Shown here piece by piece: positions 4,550-7,083 of a stretch of 7,083 nucleotides of DNA (position 1 is the stretch's first letter; every line of letters starts with the position of its first letter). Under the pieces are notes generated by a model. That model did no database searches. It was not told the DNA's origin and was given only the letters and a program-made list of their open reading frames with translations. A program made the position numbers and the translations under genes. Source of the stretch: Candidatus Zymogenus sp. (GTDB lineage Bacteria > Desulfobacterota > Zymogenia > Zymogenales > Zymogenaceae); the NCBI GenBank assembly GCA_030613285.1, contig JAUWME010000117.1, forward strand, positions 1 through 7,083. Reading direction: 5' to 3'.

Positions 4550-7012
4550 TTATAACATATCAAGGGGGTCCACATCAACAGATAACTTCACACCGCCGGG
4601 GATAGTCTTTCCCTCATCCTTCAAAAGAGCATCAATGGCAGAGGCCAGAGGCCCCCTCATCTCCCCCTTCATAATAATCTGAAAACGATGCTCCCCCTTG
4701 ATCTTCGGTATCGGCGAAACAACGGGCCCCAAAATTGAAAAAGGGTAGTTACCTCTCCTGCTGATCAACTCCAGCCTGTCCCTGACTAACTCCGCTGCCC
4801 CCTCAACGCTCCCCTTGCTCTGCCCCTTAAAATTAAGCAGGACAAGCCTTGAAAATGGAGGATATTTGAGCTCCTGCCTCGATTCCATCTCGATTTTCAA
4901 AAATGAATCGTAGTCGTGGGAAGATGCAGAAATTACAGCGTAGTGCTCAGGATTGTACGTCTGGATAATAACCTTTGAGGGCACATCTCCCCTTCCTGCC
5001 CTGCCCGCAGCCTGGGCCAAAAGAGAAAATGTCCTCTCAGCAGCCCTGAAATCGGGAAGGTTAAGTCCGATATCGGCATTTATCACCCCCACAAGGGCCA
5101 CACGGGGAAAATCGTGGCCCTTGGCAACCATCTGCGTCCCAAGAAGGATGTCGGCATTTCCCTTTGCAAATTCAGACAGGTTTTTACCCACTGCCCCCTT
5201 TTTTCTGGTAGAATCCTTATCGAGGCGAATTACCCTCACCTCAGAAACCGGCTCCCAAGAAAAAATCTCGTGAAGCTCCTCCTCAACCCTCTCTGTCCCA
5301 ATCCCAACGAGATGGAGATTTCGCTCTTCACATTCGGGACAAACATCTGGGGCTGCCTTACTAAAATCACAATAGTGGCACAAAAGGGTTTTTCTCCCCT
5401 TGTGGTAGGTCAATGTTATACTGCACGAAGGGCAATGAAAACTGTGTCCACAAGTAGGGCAAAGAATAAATGACGAAAATCCGCGTCGGTTTAAAAGCAG
5501 GATGACCTGATGGCCGGCATCTCTCGTCTTTACAATCTCATCGGCGAGATCTTTTGAGATGCTTTTGGTTGCAAGCTCCGCCCCTTTCAAATCGACAATC
5601 GTAACCCCCGGCATCTCTCCATCTCCAGTTACCCTTTCGGGGAGGTTTATGAGGTTGTACCGATCGTTTTGGGTGTTGTGGTAGCTCTCCAGCGATGGTG
5701 TTGCCGACCCAAGGACAACCACCGACCCCCTGATTTTTCCCAACATCACCGCAGCATCCCTGGCATTATATCGGGGGACATCCCCCTGCTTGTATGAGCC
5801 GTCGTGCTCTTCATCTACGATTATGATTCCAGGATCAGAGATGGGGGCAAAGATGGCCGATCTCGCTCCCAGTGCCACCCGCGCCTCTCCACTCTTGATT
5901 CGCCACCACTGATCCAACCTTTCACCATCTGAAAGCGCACTGTGGAGAACCGCCACGGCATCGCCAAATCTGGCCCGAAAGCGAGACAAAAACTGGGTGG
6001 TCAAAGATATCTCCGGAACCAAAACTATCGCTCCCTTTCCCATCTCCAGTGCCTTTTTTACTGATCGAAGATATATCTCCGTCTTGCCACTTCCTGTAAC
6101 GCCGTAGATAAGTTGTACTGAAAATCTTTCGGACTCCACGGCCTCTTCGATCTTTGTCAACGCCGAATCTTGGGCGGGGCTTAACTCCAGTTGTTGATTG
6201 TCGCCGTCCTCCGGAAGCTCAACAAAGGGGATTTCCCTCGCCCGATGTTCAAAAGACACAACAACGGCCCCCATCTCTTCGAGCTTTTTGAGCTTCTCAC
6301 CCACGTTCTTAAATTTCTTCTTCAGCTCATCGATGTAAACCACCCCAGCCTCTGTGATGAACTCCAAGCCCTCCGCACTTTTTTTGGAACGAATGAGCTT
6401 TTCGGCAATTTCAGCGGGTACCTCCAAATGCTTCGGCGAGACAACCTTTATCGACCCCCGCTTTGTCCTCTGTTGCTCCACTCCCTCCTCAACGACAAGG
6501 CAGCCCGCCTTTTCCAGCTTACCGATACGATAATTCACATTACAATTTTTTATCTTTTTCTTGAGGCTGTCAAAAGAAATCCCCGCTGGCCTATCGGATA
6601 AATCGAGTATCTCTCTCTCAACCCCCGTAATGTCATCGGGAATATTTATAGTCTTAACCGTTTTTTTTGATTTGATGTTGATCCCGCCGGGAAGCCCTTT
6701 CCTGATGACTTCACCCAAGGGGGCAAAATAGTAATCTGACAGGAAACGGAAAAATTCGAGGGAGCCTTCGTCAAAGAGAGGCTTGTAATCAAGGACGTCG
6801 ATAATCTCTTTTAGCTCACCTTTGTACTCACTTCCTTCGGTAGAAACCACATAGCCCGTAACGCTCCTTCTTCCAAGGGGAACAAAGACCCTTGTCCCCA
6901 CCAGAACCTCCCCCCGCATCACCTCCGGAACCCGGTAGGCGAGGATTTTGAAAAGGCCTGTCGCCACGGCCACAGATACTACTGAATAATCCTTTGCATT
7001 GTTTTCAGTCAT
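4550..7012 (-). CDS. priA: Primosomal protein N' (replication restart helicase PriA), 820 aa
   Basis: Superfamily 2 3'-to-5' DNA helicase that recognises stalled or broken replication forks and starts reloading of the replicative helicase. An N-terminal 3'-end-binding domain (about 10-110, with YRVPE and VFVPLG) is followed by a lysine-rich winged-helix region (about 120-265). Helicase motifs: Walker A GVTGSGKT (304-311), DEEH (400-403), GSATP (435-439), GTQMVAKG (625-632) and QAAGRAGRG (667-675). Eight cysteines in four CxxC pairs (518/521, 527/530, 545/548, 558/561) bind two zinc ions as in known PriA. The C-terminus ends VDVDPLDML, typical of the family. It is about 90 residues longer than E. 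coli PriA; the extra length is mainly in the winged-helix region and is comparable with Gram-positive PriA. The ATG at 7012 has only a weak AGG 11 bases upstream, but the conserved strand begins at about residue 10 and the next Met is residue 32. Confidence 0.97.
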   Translation of the reverse strand: MTENNAKDYSVVSVAVATGLFKILAYRVPEVMRGEVLVGTRVFVPLGRRSVTGYVVSTEGSEYKGELKEIIDVLDYKPLFDEGSLEFFRFLSDYYFAPLGEVIRKGLPGGINIKSKKTVKTINIPDDITGVEREILDLSDRPAGISFDSLKKKIKNCNVNYRIGKLEKAGCLVVEEGVEQQRTKRGSIKVVSPKHLEVPAEIAEKLIRSKKSAEGLEFITEAGVVYIDELKKKFKNVGEKLKKLEEMGAVVVSFEHRAREIPFVELPEDGDNQQLELSPAQDSALTKIEEAVESERFSVQLIYGVTGSGKTEIYLRSVKKALEMGKGAIVLVPEISLTTQFLSRFRARFGDAVAVLHSALSDGERLDQWWRIKSGEARVALGARSAIFAPISDPGIIIVDEEHDGSYKQGDVPRYNARDAAVMLGKIRGSVVVLGSATPSLESYHNTQNDRYNLINLPERVTGDGEMPGVTIVDLKGAELATKSISKDLADEIVKTRDAGHQVILLLNRRGFSSFILCPTCGHSFHCPSCSITLTYHKGRKTLLCHYCDFSKAAPDVCPECEERNLHLVGIGTERVEEELHEIFSWEPVSEVRVIRLDKDSTRKKGAVGKNLSEFAKGNADILLGTQMVAKGHDFPRVALVGVINADIGLNLPDFRAAERTFSLLAQAAGRAGRGDVPSKVIIQTYNPEHYAVISASSHDYDSFLKIEMESRQELKYPPFSRLVLLNFKGQSKGSVEGAAELVRDRLELISRRGNYPFSILGPVVSPIPKIKGEHRFQIIMKGEMRGPLASAIDALLKDEGKTIPGGVKLSVDVDPLDML

Positions 7013-7040
7013 CTGTGGCTGGGCCTACCTCTTTGTTTTG

Positions 7041-7067
7041 ATTATTAAAGGTTTTGTAAAATATCAA
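7041..7067 (-). promoter_or_regulatory. Candidate promoter of priA
   Basis: TTGATA (7067-7062, five of six to TTGACA) and AATAAT (7046-7041, five of six to TATAAT) are separated by 15 bases, slightly short. The -10 is about 28 bases before the priA ATG, a sensible distance for a short leader. The stretch is AT-rich and cut by the window edge, so an upstream gene could also drive priA. Confidence 0.3.
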
Positions 7068-7083
7068 AGGAAGGAAAAAGTAA

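Noticed and set aside
1..7083. A previously undescribed multi-gene system
   Set aside because: Five of six genes are well-known housekeeping or widespread families with intact motifs. Only the sixth, incomplete, is unusual, and nothing links it functionally to the others.

Overview
The window is a single-strand block of bacterial housekeeping genes. Every gene I can support lies on the minus strand, so the order of transcription runs from high to low coordinates: priA (replication restart helicase), def (peptide deformylase), fmt (methionyl-tRNA formyltransferase), rsmB (16S rRNA m5C967 methyltransferase), radC (JAB/MPN-fold protein), and the first 138 codons of an exported cyclase-family protein that runs off the low-coordinate edge. 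There are no rRNA or tRNA genes, no CRISPR array, no transposase and no phage gene. Plus-strand open frames are shadows of these genes.

The organism is a bacterium with moderate, slightly AT-leaning DNA. Spacers are markedly AT-rich, and ribosome binding sites are of the GGAGG type where visible. The priA-def-fmt-rsmB order and the sequence style (a long PriA of 820 residues, Def with EEGCLSLP) fit a Desulfobacterota/deltaproteobacterial-type genome. That placement is inference from gene order and general resemblance, not proof.

Region by region: 7013-7083 is the short leader of priA with a candidate promoter. 4550-7012 is priA. 4390-4549 is a 160-base spacer holding a compact nest of inverted repeats around GTCATTCC motifs and a TTGACA box. 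3856-4389 is def, followed after 18 bases by fmt (2896-3837), probably translationally coupled. 2763-2895 is a non-coding spacer with a weak hairpin and an A/T tract. 1356-2762 is rsmB, with its start placed 11 codons inside the longest open frame because of a good ribosome binding site. 1232-1355 is an AT-rich spacer with a possible radC promoter. 512-1231 is radC. 417-511 is the leader of the cyclase-family gene (1-416, incomplete).

Functionally, Fmt adds the formyl group to initiator Met-tRNA and Def removes it from the new protein, while RsmB modifies the ribosomal P-site region of 16S rRNA. These three form a translation-initiation/ribosome-maturation set, with PriA upstream for replication restart. 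RadC and the cyclase-family protein look like separate downstream units. No new multi-gene system is evident. The two things most worth a second look are the cyclase-family protein, whose canonical metal/active-site signature is heavily altered in an otherwise well-kept frame, and the palindromic repeat element between priA and def.
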